Shown here: piece by piece, positions 11,010 through 22,142 of the stretch | Layout: each line of letters begins with the position of its first letter | Numbering within the stretch: the stretch's first letter is position 1 | Source of the DNA: Gymnothorax reevesii | Lineage: Eukaryota; Chordata; Actinopteri; Anguilliformes; Muraenidae | Length of the DNA stretch: 64,000 nucleotides | Assembly (NCBI GenBank): GCA_029721435.1 | Contig: CM056584.1 | Coordinates: 13,105,739-13,169,738, forward strand | Direction of reading: 5' to 3' | Notes under the pieces: model-generated | What the model was told of the DNA's origin: nothing | Seen by the model: the letters and a program-made list of their open reading frames with translations, nothing else | Databases searched by the model: none | Translations under genes and position numbers: made by a program

Positions 11010-12980
11010 GTTTCATACATTTATTTTTGCAGTTTTTTCAGTTTTTTTTTTAAATTAATACATTTTAGTTTTCTGAAAGAAAACGTCTTTTCATCTCCCA
11101 TATGCCAAACATCGGTGTCCTTATAACACTTAACAAAATAACAGCCAGGGGATTCACCCAGCTAAACGACGTGATTCGGCCCAGTGAAGTTTCCTGCGGT
11201 ATTGGACAGGCTTGTCATTAGGCACTTTTGAACAGAAAAACTACTGGCTGATATGGTCACTGCACTCGGTCTATGATACTTTCACAGAGCAGCCATTGAA
11301 CAAGTGTTCAACAGCAATGATTGAATTGAAAACATGATTTTGAGTTGTTTGCATTGTTACAATGGATTTTATAGTGATGGGATGGGCAGGTATATGAATT
11401 GATGGTTCTGTGGATTCTGCTAAAAAATTTTGACACAGAAGCTGAGACCACAGGCAGGCAAATTGGATTTGTTTTTGGTGATGGATGATAGAGAATTTAG
11501 GACCCAGCAACTCACCCAGGAACAATACACAGGAAACAAAAGTGTCAATAGCCTGCTCTAAAAACAAATTCCACAAAATGTATGTAATGTTTCAGCAACA
11601 TCTACGACCAAAAACAACTCTTTTACATCCAGAAAAGTAAAAAGCTTTAATTTTGGTCCTCAGGCTAGGGTAGACTGTTATTGTTAATTAAATTGGATTA
11701 AATGCCAGTCTTTGGTTACAGCATGTCCCCAGGCCTTTCTCCACAGTAGGCCAGTGCTAACATTACACATGCCCGTGCATCAAATCATCTGGCAATACAC
11801 TGATTCTCCATCATTTATCCACTTTTCAATGACCTCCCCAACACCTCCTCTTATCTTTTTCTTAACCCAGAGAACTCCAGATTAGGAGGGAAATTAATCT
11901 TTGTATGAGAGCTAAACAAAAAATCCCATAAAAACGCTATCTCCAGGAGCTGCTCTCTTCAGCACATCTGAGCCTTGCAGAGCCTTGCACGTTTTCAAAG
12001 CCAGGTCTGAAACTTATTACATAGCCATTTGTGAAACATGAATATATATAATATACAAAAAATGTCTTACATGAAGACAGTCAGATTCTGTGGACATTTA
12101 AAGCTTTGACTGTTGATTTATGACCTTGCAGAAGCTGTGTAGACGAGCCACATCATACCAAGGAAAAATTCAGCTGCTGTGGGGGACAGGTTTTAATGCA
12201 AAACTCCCTGCTGGCAAATCTGGTTAAAACTTAATAAAGCATGCAAACACTTACCTTTTATTCATTGTGAATGTAAATTTACCAAAATCTTCCTGAAGCT
12301 CGTTGGCAAGGCAATAATTAAATTTAATTTCACTTTGCAAGTTTTCGAGGGTTATGCAATGCAAATAAAAATGTGTTTTACTGACAAAAAAAACAGACAT
12401 CACTGTCATTTTACACAGCCCTTTTGTAGATAAATAAGAACTGATTTAATGAAAGGGACTGAGGGTTGGGAATGGACTGGCAAAAGACTCGCAGATTGAA
12501 ATGATGTCCATTTTCAGCTTTAATGGTCCTTGGTTGTGGGGCTGGTTCCTTCTTGCTTGTTTGGCCTGAGTGTCTGCCATGTTTTAGAAATAGTAGCAAA
12601 GCCACTGCGCCCGCTTGGCCCAACATGGCCAAAATCAAACTTGAACTATAGACTTTCATCCCACATACACATATACAATATATGAGAAGGATCCGTGAAA
12701 AACTGAAGTTGCGAGAGTGTTGACAAAGCAAAAAGTTGACAGATGAAGAACAGACCACCACTAAGGCATCTAACCATAGCATGAGCCCGATTGGCCAAGA
12801 GGCCCAGCAGGCTAAAAAAGAGCGGGAAGAAAGAAAGAAGTCATGATTTATGTGGAAAAACTATTAGGATGAAGGAACGAGTGAGAGAAAGACACTGAGA
12901 CAGAGATAGGGACTACATACTGCTTAAGCACCTATCATTATTGATAGTTTTTGTTCTACTGTTATTTTGTGATGGTATCT
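11010..12980. other. Unique AT-rich sequence; no gene seen
   Basis: About 2 kb with no repeat or exon recognised. The longest frames (minus 11271-11576 and 12411-12782) have no domain features. Confidence 0.45.
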
Positions 12981-13046
12981 TAACCCTTTCAGCGCCGTGG
13001 GCAACTATAGTTGCCCAATGATGTAAGATATCAGTCAGATGCTGGT

Positions 13047-13074
13047 GAAAACCTATCATGTGGCAATTTGTTTA
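13047..13074. repeat. Left copy of 28-bp perfect inverted repeat
   Basis: Begins GAAAACCTATCATG. It pairs exactly with 15044-15071. This is the best-preserved part of the terminal repeats of the surrounding element and may be the transposase-binding site (inference). Confidence 0.9.
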
Positions 13075-15043
13075 CCCTGTCTGCAGATGTAGATGCTTGT
13101 GTCTATAGAACTGCAAATTTAAGCACGTAGTTACAGCCCTCGACCACCAAATGGCACCCCCGGATCAGTTATTGAATATTCACAAGCAGGTGGAGCTGAA
13201 ACATGATTTAGAGTATGGAGAAGTTCCCTCCGATCCCTGTTTTTCAGGAGTAGCATGAATTAAACTCCTCAGCTAAGCCTGATGTGCAAACTGGTCAATG
13301 TCCTTGCCCATAGTATCAATCCAGTAGTTTCAAGAAATCATCACTTGCGACAGAAAAAAATGTAGTACTCTGTAGCAACCACTTTAGCTAGTGAGGCAAC
13401 AGTATTCCAATGAGTGGCTAAAAAAATACGTTTCGTGAAGCTAAAAATCTGACGCGTTGTTGATTCTCTCGCATTCTACTGTCAATTACAGTCATCACAC
13501 CCAAAATATGCGTAGTGCCCTCCCATGGATCAACGTGTAGATTCCTCCGCTGACAAATTCAGCGCTTCCTTATATCCACCCAAAGTACTGGTGTCGATAG
13601 CCAATCACTCAATTATTTACTCAGATTCATCTGCGTAACTGCACAGTTATAGTTCACGCCCTTGTGAATCTTCCTCGGTAACGATGTATTGATTGACTCG
13701 TTTCTTAACCAATTCACAAGTGTTTAAACTTTCCTCAATAACTGAAATACATTGATCGGACAATAAGAATAGGATAGAAAGCGAAGCGTAAAAGTAAGGT
13801 CGGTTGTGTTCTTTGAATGTTTGCCAAGGTTGCGCAGCTGAAAATGATTGGATATCAAAGAAACAAAGACACCCGAAACCGGCCTGAAGTGTTCAGTTTC
13901 ATTTACGAGATAAATTATGTATGGACGCGGTCAATGGGAATTATTCGGAATGAAACAGTTCTGGAGGGTTCCTTCTACCAGATACATCTGTTCCTGGAGG
14001 AGGGCATCAATGAAGAAAACAGGTTATACTTCTACTCTGTTTGCATTTTGCTCAATATGGCTTTTTGCTGTAGAATTTATACCGCGTTTAAAGACATCGA
14101 GTGAGGTTTTCGTTTCTCCAAATGCATTCAGCCCTTGCACGTCGGTAGATCCCTCGGTACGTTCATTGCACCATTCTGTTGAATCTATGGAGGCATATGT
14201 CGTTTGATTTTCCTGAAAGTGGAATTTTTGTTCTGTTAAAATAAAGTATATTTCAGAATTCAGATATTACTGAGTTAGTGAGTTTTTCCCTTATAAGGTA
14301 TAAGGTTATGAGCTAGGATGTGAGAGCGGTTAGCTTTTCATTGCAGGGTGAACGCTCAGGCTGTTTAATGAGCAGTATTTAATGCTTGGGGGACTTTGAA
14401 GAAAATGAACATAATTGGAAACTTTATTATGGAGAAAAGGCATGTTTTGTGTTTGGAGAGGTTACTGGTGACCACTAATGTTCAGCCGCCCTGATATTGA
14501 TAAATTCATGCTAAACTCAACCAGAAAATCATTAGTTCATGCTGAACTTCATGCCCCAAAAGTTAATTTGTTTTAAATATATGATCATTTTATCATTTGG
14601 CAGTACAACATTTTGATGGATCTCAGACTTTGGGGAGCCACCTGGATAGCTGTCTAATTTGGCTCATAGCAAGCGGGTAATCTAGAATGTAATGTTCAAG
14701 ATGAATTGCTTGTGGTCAAGAAGTTTATGATCCCAGAAATGTATAGTTTTAAGCCTCAGCCGTTTTTCGATTGTGAGTATTATTATTTTTATTTTTTTTT
14801 TTTTGCAATTTCAAAGTTGGATTTTCTTGAAGATTTTTTTTGTGTTTGCAGCCTCTTTTCTCCACCAAAATCATAAAAATTAACTGAAAGATGATGGGAG
14901 ACTAAATGCTTCAAGTGCCTAGACTCAATTGGGCCAAAGTTTCTCTGTCTGTGAAGCTGCAATCTTGAATTATAAAGCCTTAAATCAGGTAACACCTAAA
15001 TAGCCAGATTTGGCTTCTGCGCAAAGGGTTAAAAGAGTTCTTG

Positions 15044-15071
15044 TAAACAAATTGCCACATGATAGGTTTTC
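15044..15071. repeat. Right copy of 28-bp perfect inverted repeat
   Basis: Reverse complement of 13047-13074 with no mismatch, although the bases on both sides have diverged. Strong local conservation inside an otherwise diverged terminal repeat suggests functional constraint before the element died, or chance. Confidence 0.9.
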
Positions 15072-15134
15072 AACAGCTCAGGACAACTACATTTTTAATT
15101 CCTTGAAAATGTATTTGGCACTCAAAGCGTTATT

Positions 15135-16084
15135 GGCAGCCCTTAGAACCACATAGCAAAAAGTTATGGAGTAAATCCTGGAGTATCCCGAGGATCCTTG
15201 GATTACAAACTGAAACGAAAGGCATCCTATGATGCCATTTTCAGCCAAACTAGTTTCCCCACCAATTTCAATTATATTTAAAAAAGTTATTTTTGTTTCT
15301 CAATTTGCTCCATTCTTTATCTAATTTTGCCGGCTTTCCTAAACAGGTTTAATAGTGCAGGTTTTTGGGTTTATTTGTGACATCCTGATAAAAGAACTTC
15401 TCCAGAAAAAAATTACAAAGTTGCCAAACAGAAAATGAGCCTATATATTTATGTAATTCTCTAGCCAACTTCTTAACTGACTTACAGGTAACCTTTATGG
15501 CCTCTTAAAAAACATTGTGGCACTACCTGTGACTGCCCATGCACACACCAATTGACATCATCTCAGTAACCGTTTGAGGACCACAAAGAGAAAATGATCA
15601 GTCCAAATTTAGCATTTTTGTACATTTTATAAATTATATATTATTATAACATTTATAATCATATTATATTTTATTATAATGTTTAATATTGTTTATGCAT
15701 ATTTTTTCAGTGTTTTGTTTCTATGATCGTTTTGAATTCTTAATTCATAATTTCTCCACAAATTGAAAATGTGACTCTGATCATTTTTCCATTGTGGTCT
15801 TCATTTGTCAGATTGACAAATTGGTTCCTGAGGTCTGAGTCGAGTCAATGCTTCGAACATGCATAGCCCACAAACAAAGGTGGCAGGAGCATGCCAAAAA
15901 AGGATGTGAGGTGAAATGGTGGTAACGCTGAGGGGTATCAACACAACATATTTAACGTTTAACGTTGACTTGAACCTTACCAAGAAATCTTGTTTTAGTA
16001 TGTTACAACCAATGGCAATGACAAGTACGTCAAACAGGACGTAGTGCTGTTCCTTAGCTGTCCATTGGCATCTGTTAGACGTTA
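15135..16084. other. Unique AT-rich sequence; no gene seen
   Basis: No feature was recognised. A very AT-rich patch (15610-15700) precedes the minisatellite. Confidence 0.4.
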
Positions 16085-17148
16085 GCCACGTCCTCACACA
16101 TCCTCAGCCACGTCCTCACACATCCTCAGCCACATCCTCACACATCCTCAGCCACGTCCTCACACATCCTCAGCCACATCCTCACACATCCTCAGCCACG
16201 TCCTCACACATCCTATGCCACATCCTCAGTCACGTCCTCACACATCCTCAGCCACATCCTCACACATCCTCAGCCACGTCCTCACACATCCTCAGCCACG
16301 TCCTCACACATCCTCAGTCACGTCCTCACACATCCTCAGCCACGTCCTCACACATCCTGAGCGACGTCCTCACACATCCTCAGCCACGTCCTCACACATC
16401 CTCAGCCACGTCCTCACACATCCTCAGCCACGTCCTCACACATCCTCAGTCACGTCCTCACACATCCTCAGCCACGTCCTCACACATCCTCAGTCACGTC
16501 CTCACACATCCTCAGTCACGTCCTCACACATCCTCAGTCACGTCCTCACACATCCTCAGCTCCGTCCTCACACATCCTCACCCACGTCCTCACACATCCT
16601 CAGTCACGTCCTCACACATCCTCAGCCACGTCCCCACACATCCTCAGCCACGTCCTCACACATCCTCCGCCACGTCCTCACACATCCTCAGTCACGTCCT
16701 CACACATCCTCAGTCACGTCCTCACACATCTTCAGTCACGTCCTCACACATCCTCAGTCACGTCCTCACACATCCTCAGCCACGTCCTCACACATCCTCA
16801 GTCACGTCCTCACACATCTTCAGTCACGTCCTCACACATCCTCAGCCACGTCCTCACACATCCTCAGCCACGTCCTCACACATCCTCAGCCACGTCCTCA
16901 CACATCCTCAGTCACGTCCTCACACATCCTCAGCCACGTCCCCACACATCCTCAGCCACGTCCTCACACATCCTCAGCCACGTCCTCACACATCCTCAGT
17001 CACGTCCTCACACATCCTCAGTCACGTCCTCACACATCCTCAGTCACGTCCTCACACATCCTCAGCCACGTCCTCACACATCCTCAGCCACGTCCTCACA
17101 CATCCTCAGTCACGTCCTCACACATCCTCAGTCACGTCCTCACACATT
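16085..17148. repeat. 22-bp minisatellite, about 48 copies
   Basis: Tandem array of a 22-bp unit of the form CCACGTCCTCACACATCCT plus CAG. Units are nearly identical. The main variant is a C/T change giving CAGCCACG or CAGTCACG, with rare others (CAGCTCCG, CTGAGCG, CACCCACG, CTTCAG). Both main variants are interspersed. Because 22 is not a multiple of 3, three units make a 22-residue period in every frame, which creates a 322-codon open frame (16215-17183) that should not be read as a gene. Each unit carries one CpG inside CACGTC. It lies in otherwise unique DNA and is probably length-polymorphic. Confidence 0.97.
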
Positions 17149-17439
17149 CCACAACGTTTCTTGATGTTGCCACCATTTCATAAACATAAGCACCATTTAT
17201 GTTTATAGAGAACAAGAAAAAAGTTGTATTTCAGCAATTGATTATTACATCAACACTGAGCTTGGAAAATTACTTTGTTATTGTGACAGTATGGTGCCCA
17301 AAATGTTTGGTGATCCTCAACCAAAAGGTCAAAAGTCAACGAAAGCTCAAAATTAATATCCAAACAATTATGAAAACAATTATGAAGTCACATTATATGT
17401 GAGTTAAAAAAAAATTCAACATTGGTGTAAAACTTAATA

Positions 17440-17590
17440 CAGTAAAACTCTCATGTAACAGATTCAATTGGACTAGCACATTTTGTCCGTGATAAACAAA
17501 ATCCGCTATTTGCATAAAACCGAAAAAATCCCTTACATGCATAAGACAGATTATATCTGCTATATGCGCATAAAAGATTATATTGTAATG
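17440..17590. mobile_element. Possible pogo/Tigger-like transposon end
   Basis: After TA (17438-17439) the sequence CAGTAAAACTCTCATGTAAC, then TTTTGTCCGTGATAAACAAA and ATCCGC, resembles the end of pogo-type elements, in which coded CAGTAAAACCTC ends are followed by 'tttgtccgttataaacaaaatccg'. No matching right end was found, so the remnant is one-ended. The call rests on remembered family sequence. Confidence 0.3.
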
Positions 17591-17600
17591 CGAATAGTAG

Positions 17601-17614
17601 CCACTAGATGGCAG
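17601..17614 (+). promoter_or_regulatory. CTCF core consensus match
   Basis: CCACTAGATGGCAG fits every position of the vertebrate CTCF core CCASYAGRKGGCRS. Binding cannot be read from sequence. The site lies at the edge of repeat-derived DNA, a common origin for CTCF sites. Confidence 0.4.
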
Positions 17615-17630
17615 TATTGACCTTTTCTTT

Positions 17631-18595
17631 TGTTAAGCCCAGACGGGAGCTAGGTTTGGACATGTACTGGGCATGTCTGAGATGGAAAGTCCCAGAGAAT
17701 TAAATAAAGTCTAAAAGGTGGGAGGGGTCTGCAAAAGAGTATATAAGGAGGAATATTGAGAGAGTAAAGTAGTAGGAGAAATCGCAAGAAGGATACATTT
17801 GACCAGACCTGTCACTCTTCTCAAGACCTGTGAAGCTTTTTGTGGATTTTTGCCTGTGTTGGAGCATTTTCCTCACCCAGAACATCACCAAGCAACCCAA
17901 CCAAAGGGACTGTAAATATTTTTTTTCTTGTATATACACTGCCCGGCCAAAAAAAAAAGTCACCGTTTGGAGGTTAATGAAAAAATTCTAAAATTGGATC
18001 ATTATTGCGGTTATTAATATGTTTCAGATGGCAATAATCATTTTAACCCTGACTGATGAAGTGCGTCGCTATTCATTTCTTACAAAATCATGTGGGAAAA
18101 CACATTCCCTGATGGTGGAAACGATGTTACAGTATTTCAGAACGGGCAAGTTATTGGCCTGTATTTAGCAAAGAAAACCATGAATGACAAAACCAAGCAG
18201 GAGGAATCATTTTCACAAACAAATTTTCCACCACAAAGTCCTGACCTTTAACATAATAAAAGTTATTGGGATGTACTCAAGACCACCGAGTGGTTCAACC
18301 ATTATGTCGAGAAGACAAGATCTTGGACAAAAATCATGGCATTTCTGATCGAAAAGAAATGTTCTGGCATTGCATATAGTTGTCAAAACAATGACTAGAC
18401 GAATATGCACTGTAATCAAAGCCACAGGGGTTCCAACTAAATATTTGAGTGTGCGACTTTTTTTTTGGCCAGGCAGTGTATCAATCCTGGTCAGTAGAGT
18501 AGATAGTAGATTAGTCAAAAGTCTTTGTTTAATTAGATGTGTATAAGTTTTAAAATTGTTTCTGTCATCCCTTGCTGTCGTAAATGTAATAACAA
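17631..18595 (+). mobile_element. Possible solo/truncated LTR, split by a Tc1 derivative
   Basis: Starts TGTTAAGCCC, has AATAAAG (17703) and a TATA box (GTATATAAGG, about 17741), and may end TAACA (18591-18595) before ATTGGGGCC, which resembles a primer-binding-site start. A 542-bp Tc1-type element (17937-18478) sits inside, leaving about 420 bp of LTR-like sequence. No flanking duplication and no gag/pol was found, so this is tentative. Confidence 0.27.
17937..18478 (+). mobile_element. Tc1-like deletion derivative A (542 bp)
   Basis: Bounded by TA on both sides (17935-17936 and 18479-18480). The left end is CACTGCCCGGCCAAAAAAAA and the right end TTTTTTTTGGCCAGGCAGTG, inverted copies. Tc1/mariner elements duplicate TA. 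In the second half, plus-strand translation shows a Tc1 C-terminal remnant (SPDL, then SYWDVLK) with stops. The first two catalytic blocks are missing, so most of the transposase was deleted internally. It cannot move by itself. It interrupts an LTR-like sequence. Confidence 0.8.
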
Positions 18596-18857
18596 ATTGG
18601 GGCCATAACAATATCCATTATAAACATGTATGAATTTATATGTATGCTTTGTATATTAAGATCGGAAGAACTTCATTCTGAAGTGTTGATTCCTAATTGT
18701 TGCCTTCATTTAGTCCGTCATTGCCCTGACACAATGGATAACAGCACTGTTATAAATTGACTGAATTTAAAAGTTAAATTAACACAAATCCTCCTTGTTA
18801 TTTTAACTGAAAGTTAAGAGTCCTGTGCACATTTAACTTTGGTTTGCAGTTAACATA

Positions 18858-19399
18858 CACTACCTGGCAAAAGTATTAGGACGTTCCTCATTCACACTCA
18901 ATTTTTGATGTACATGTGTTATACTGTATTATATGCGAGCATTGTAGGACTTTTGTCCTAAAATATACATGTAAACATCACAGAACATTATTGAACATTT
19001 GGGGAAACTACAAATATACATATTGACATATTTTTTCTCTGTGCGAAAAACTCTCAATATTGGTCTGTCATCAGTAAGAAATATTATCATAAATTGTGCT
19101 TGCATGATGGTAATTTTCAAATTTACATGTTTGAAATTGTGTCCTTGGCATAATGGAAGATCAATGGCTACTGTTGGTCCAGTCATTATGATCAGGTGTG
19201 ACACATGGGGTGATTTTAATTCTCTATAAAAGGGGGGTGAAGACAAACAATAATTCAGGGTGGCCTATCCAAAATGAGGTCTGTATTTTTATTTGAATAA
19301 ACAACTATTTCCAAACATGATACATTCAGTATTTTCTACTGCACTGTAAGAAAATCACACACATAAATAGTTGTGTCCTAATACTTTTGTCAGGTAGTG
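18858..19399 (+). mobile_element. Tc1-like deletion derivative B (542 bp)
   Basis: TA flanks at 18856-18857 and 19400-19401. Ends CACTACCTGGCAAAAGTATT and AATACTTTTGTCAGGTAGTG are inverted with one mismatch. It keeps a promoter-like TATA box (CTATAAAAGG, about 19223-19232) followed by an ATG about 45 bases later, then jumps to the 3' end region, so the transposase body has been removed. Its length equals that of derivative A by coincidence, since the end sequences differ. Confidence 0.82.
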
Positions 19400-19404
19400 T
19401 ACAT

Positions 19405-19970
19405 GGAACATCTGTGAGAAACTGATTGTAAAATTACATTTAAAATAACTGGCAAAAATGGTGCCAGTTAAATTAACTGGCAAAAAAGGTGTGAGTTTAT
19501 AACAGTGAAATTGATATTGCGTGTTTCTCCAACTGGCATGGGAAGCGCGCCAGTTTCAGTTTCTGCAAAGAGGAAAGCCGAACTTCATTCCATTGCTCTG
19601 TGGTTGTTAATTGGTTCATTCAGTCATTTCATTAATAAATGGTTAATCTGGTAGTTGCCAGACTGCTACACGCCAGGTGTTAAACCACTCACTCAAGACA
19701 TTCATGCCCATTTTCATGTGCAATTACTTAAACAGACCAAATTTTTCACTCTTCAGCTGATCATGAAACTAAAATGGCGGCAACACTCATCAATATTTGA
19801 ATAGTCTAGTAGAATCCTTGTTTGTGGTTTTGGTGACACTTGCAGCCTTGGCACAGGAGTTAACCTAATTACACAGCATTAATACAGTTGTTCAGTTGGA
19901 GCCAACTGGAGGTAAGGCTTCCTGTAATCTTGCAAGATTGTCTCTAATGCACTATGATGTTGCCATGTAC
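19405..19970. other. Unique sequence; no gene seen
   Basis: Contains two AACTGGCAAAAA-type direct repeats around 19450-19490. Nothing else was recognised. Confidence 0.4.
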
Positions 19971-19974
19971 AACT

Positions 19975-21190
19975 TTGAAAAGTTTGGGACGGTATGAAAA
20001 ATGCACATAAAACCAGAAAGCAATGATTTGTAGATTCACTTTGACTCGTATCTCATTGCACACAGTATGAGGACAGCATATTTAATGTTTTGTTTGGTCA
20101 ACTTCATTTTATTTTAAAACATTCCTCCCTGCCTGCCATTCAAACTTGCCAAGTTGGGATGATGGCAATTCAGGACGAGTTTTGAGGTAAAAATTTTGAA
20201 TAATGATGTGAATTGAAACAGTTAATGTCAGAATGTGACGTCTATGATGATTTGGAACAAATTCAGCCTCCAGGAAAGGCCTTGTGCTTCAGGGGCAAAG
20301 ATGGGCCAAAGATGACCAATTTTCACACAAATGTATCAGTAAGTCATTAAAAAAACAATATTCCTTAAAGAAAGATTGGATGGGTTTTGGATATTTCACC
20401 CTCTACGGTCAATAATATAATTAAAAGATCCTAAGAATCTGGAGGAATTTCTGTATGTAAAGGGCAAAGGTACAAGCTTAAGCTGATTACCCATGATCAC
20501 TTTGCATAAAGATCAGTCATTTTTGACAGGTGATATGGCAACAGAGCTCAGGATTATGGAGCCAAACAGAAAGTCTTATATTAACAGTGTCCAGAAGTAC
20601 GGTTGACTTCTTTGGGCTTATCGTCATCTTCGATGGACTATCATGTAGTAAAAACGTGTATTGTAGTTCAACATATGGGGCTTTTTTTTTGGAATAAATG
20701 GACTTCCTGGAACAAAGACGAAACAACCACCCAGATCATCATCGAGTCCAAAAGCCATGCTCTGTTATGGTATAGGGTTCTGTTTGTGCCCTTGGCAAGG
20801 GAAACTGACACCTCTGTGAGGGCACTGTTAGTGCTGAAAAGCACGCTGAGGTTTTGTGGCGACATATACGTCCTGAAAGATGACAGTAAGACAAAATCAT
20901 GATGACTGGGGATGCCCATGAATATCTTAGAATGACACTGCAAAATTGCATTCCGCATGCATTACAAAAAAATCACATTTGAGGAGGCTGGGGTGCTGGA
21001 CTGACCTGCCTGAAGTCCTCACTTAGTGTGTGGTGCCAGTTGAAAATCTGAATGCAACAACAAAGACTGTTTCATATTTTCAGACTTTTTTTTTTGTAGG
21101 AAGACTGGGACAAAATTACATTTGAGGTATCAATGTTTCAAGTTCCAAAATGTTTATTAAGTGTAGTGAAACGGATTGACAACATTACAA
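19975..21190 (+). pseudogene. Decayed Tc1/mariner-like transposon
   Basis: The left side AAAAGTTTGGGACGGTATGA and the following segment resemble the terminal region of a frequent fish DNA-transposon family. The interior keeps blocks of a transposase: around 20750-20830 GAGTCCAAAAGCCATGCTCT and a 'GTTCTGTTTGTGCCCTTGGC' segment, around 20985-21010 GGTGCTGGACTGACCTGCCT, and around 21095-21180 AGTTCCAAAATGTTTATTAA. In better-kept copies these fall before, around and after the last catalytic residue. Here several frameshifts and stops leave only fragments such as 20603-20902. No clear right terminal repeat was seen. Family naming is from memory and uncertain, but that it is a dead DNA transposon is fairly safe. 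Confidence 0.5.
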
Positions 21191-21194
21191 AGTC

Positions 21195-22140
21195 ATGAGT
21201 ACTCAACTGCGGGAATCAAATGTAAATTTCTTTGCTCTTATTCTACAGCACACTTTTATTATATAGAGGATCTATATCATTTATACTGAGTCACAGACAA
21301 TCGCGGCTGAACTAGCAACAATTTGTAAATTCAGTAAACTGAGTAGCTAACTATCATCAAATGGCTAGCAAACAAACTAATGTCACATAATGGTTATGAA
21401 AACGTGCTGTGTGCATGCTAGCTAGCCAGCTAAGTAACATGAACTTCGTTATGCATGCGAGTGGCACCTAGCGAGCTTGCAAATGCTGACCCATACCGAT
21501 TTAACCAACGTTGCACTAGTATTCACTTAGTTTGGCTCAATATTAACAGCGTGACGTAACGCGGAGAGATTTTTTCCCCACGCCCTCAGCCAATGAAATT
21601 TTCGCAAAAATGATATTACCCTATGGTAATACAAAAATATGTCATAGGCTGGGCTATGGTAAAAGTGCTGCAGTTATGTGATCAATAGATATATTGCATA
21701 TTGTCCATTACATGTTTTAATCTAATTGGTTTTTGCTGCCAATATTGTCACTGAAATCTATCATTATTCTCATAAGCTGTAATACTCTCACTCAAAGTGT
21801 ACGGCTCACGAAAAGTAGGGGATATTCAAATTGGACTAACCATTTAAAGCACTTGAATTCAGATGTTTGTGATATTTTTGAGTATGTTTGTGTTTAGCCA
21901 TTGGCACATTTCAATACATATGTCATAAACTGCTTGGTTTAAAAATGTGTAGAAACAGGGCGCCCAAACGCACCTGGGGGTGCATGTGAAAAGTCACATG
22001 CCTTCAGGGTGCAAATGCTGTCATGCACATGCGTTTTGTACGCATATGGGTGCAGAAGCATGCCTGGAACCACACTCAGCCATCCTTTTACCACTTTTGA
22101 TAATGAGAAGATTCTGGGAAGAATAAAGACTGTGTTGCAG
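21195..22140. other. Unique sequence; no gene seen
   Basis: Includes clustered GCTAGC words (about 21410-21435) and the hairpin ATTACCCTATGGTAAT near 21617. No gene was recognised. Confidence 0.35.
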
Positions 22141-22142
22141 TA

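Larger units (their letters stand above)
12984..15129. mobile_element. TTAA-type (piggyBac-like) inverted-repeat element, ~2.15 kb
   Basis: The left edge is TTAA (12980-12983) followed by CCCTTTCAGCGCC. The right edge is GGCACTCAAAGCG followed by TTAT (15130-15133), which matches the reverse complement of the left edge at most positions. Inside each end, at equal depth (about 60 bp), lies a perfect 28-bp inverted repeat (13047-13074 and 15044-15071). CCC-starting ends next to TTAA are typical of piggyBac elements. The left end also has an 18-bp perfect palindrome at 12999-13016. The interior holds no recognisable transposase. Two overlapping frames of about 95 codons (13817-14207) have one hydrophobic stretch but no known domain. 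A second TTAA-flanked CCCTTTG-like motif occurs at 15022-15032 and makes the exact right edge uncertain. Confidence 0.55.

Noticed and set aside
13140..13160. CTCF-like CCACCAAATGGCAC
   Set aside because: One conserved core G is an A; weaker than the 17601 site.
16085..17148. CRISPR array
   Set aside because: Units are contiguous 22-bp repeats with no unique spacers, and the sequence is eukaryotic.
16215..17183. 322-residue open frame
   Set aside because: It is the 22-bp minisatellite read through. The protein is a 22-residue repeat caused by three units.
20603..20958. Overlapping frames of about 70-100 codons
   Set aside because: Fragments of the decayed transposon at 19975-21190 in shifted frames.
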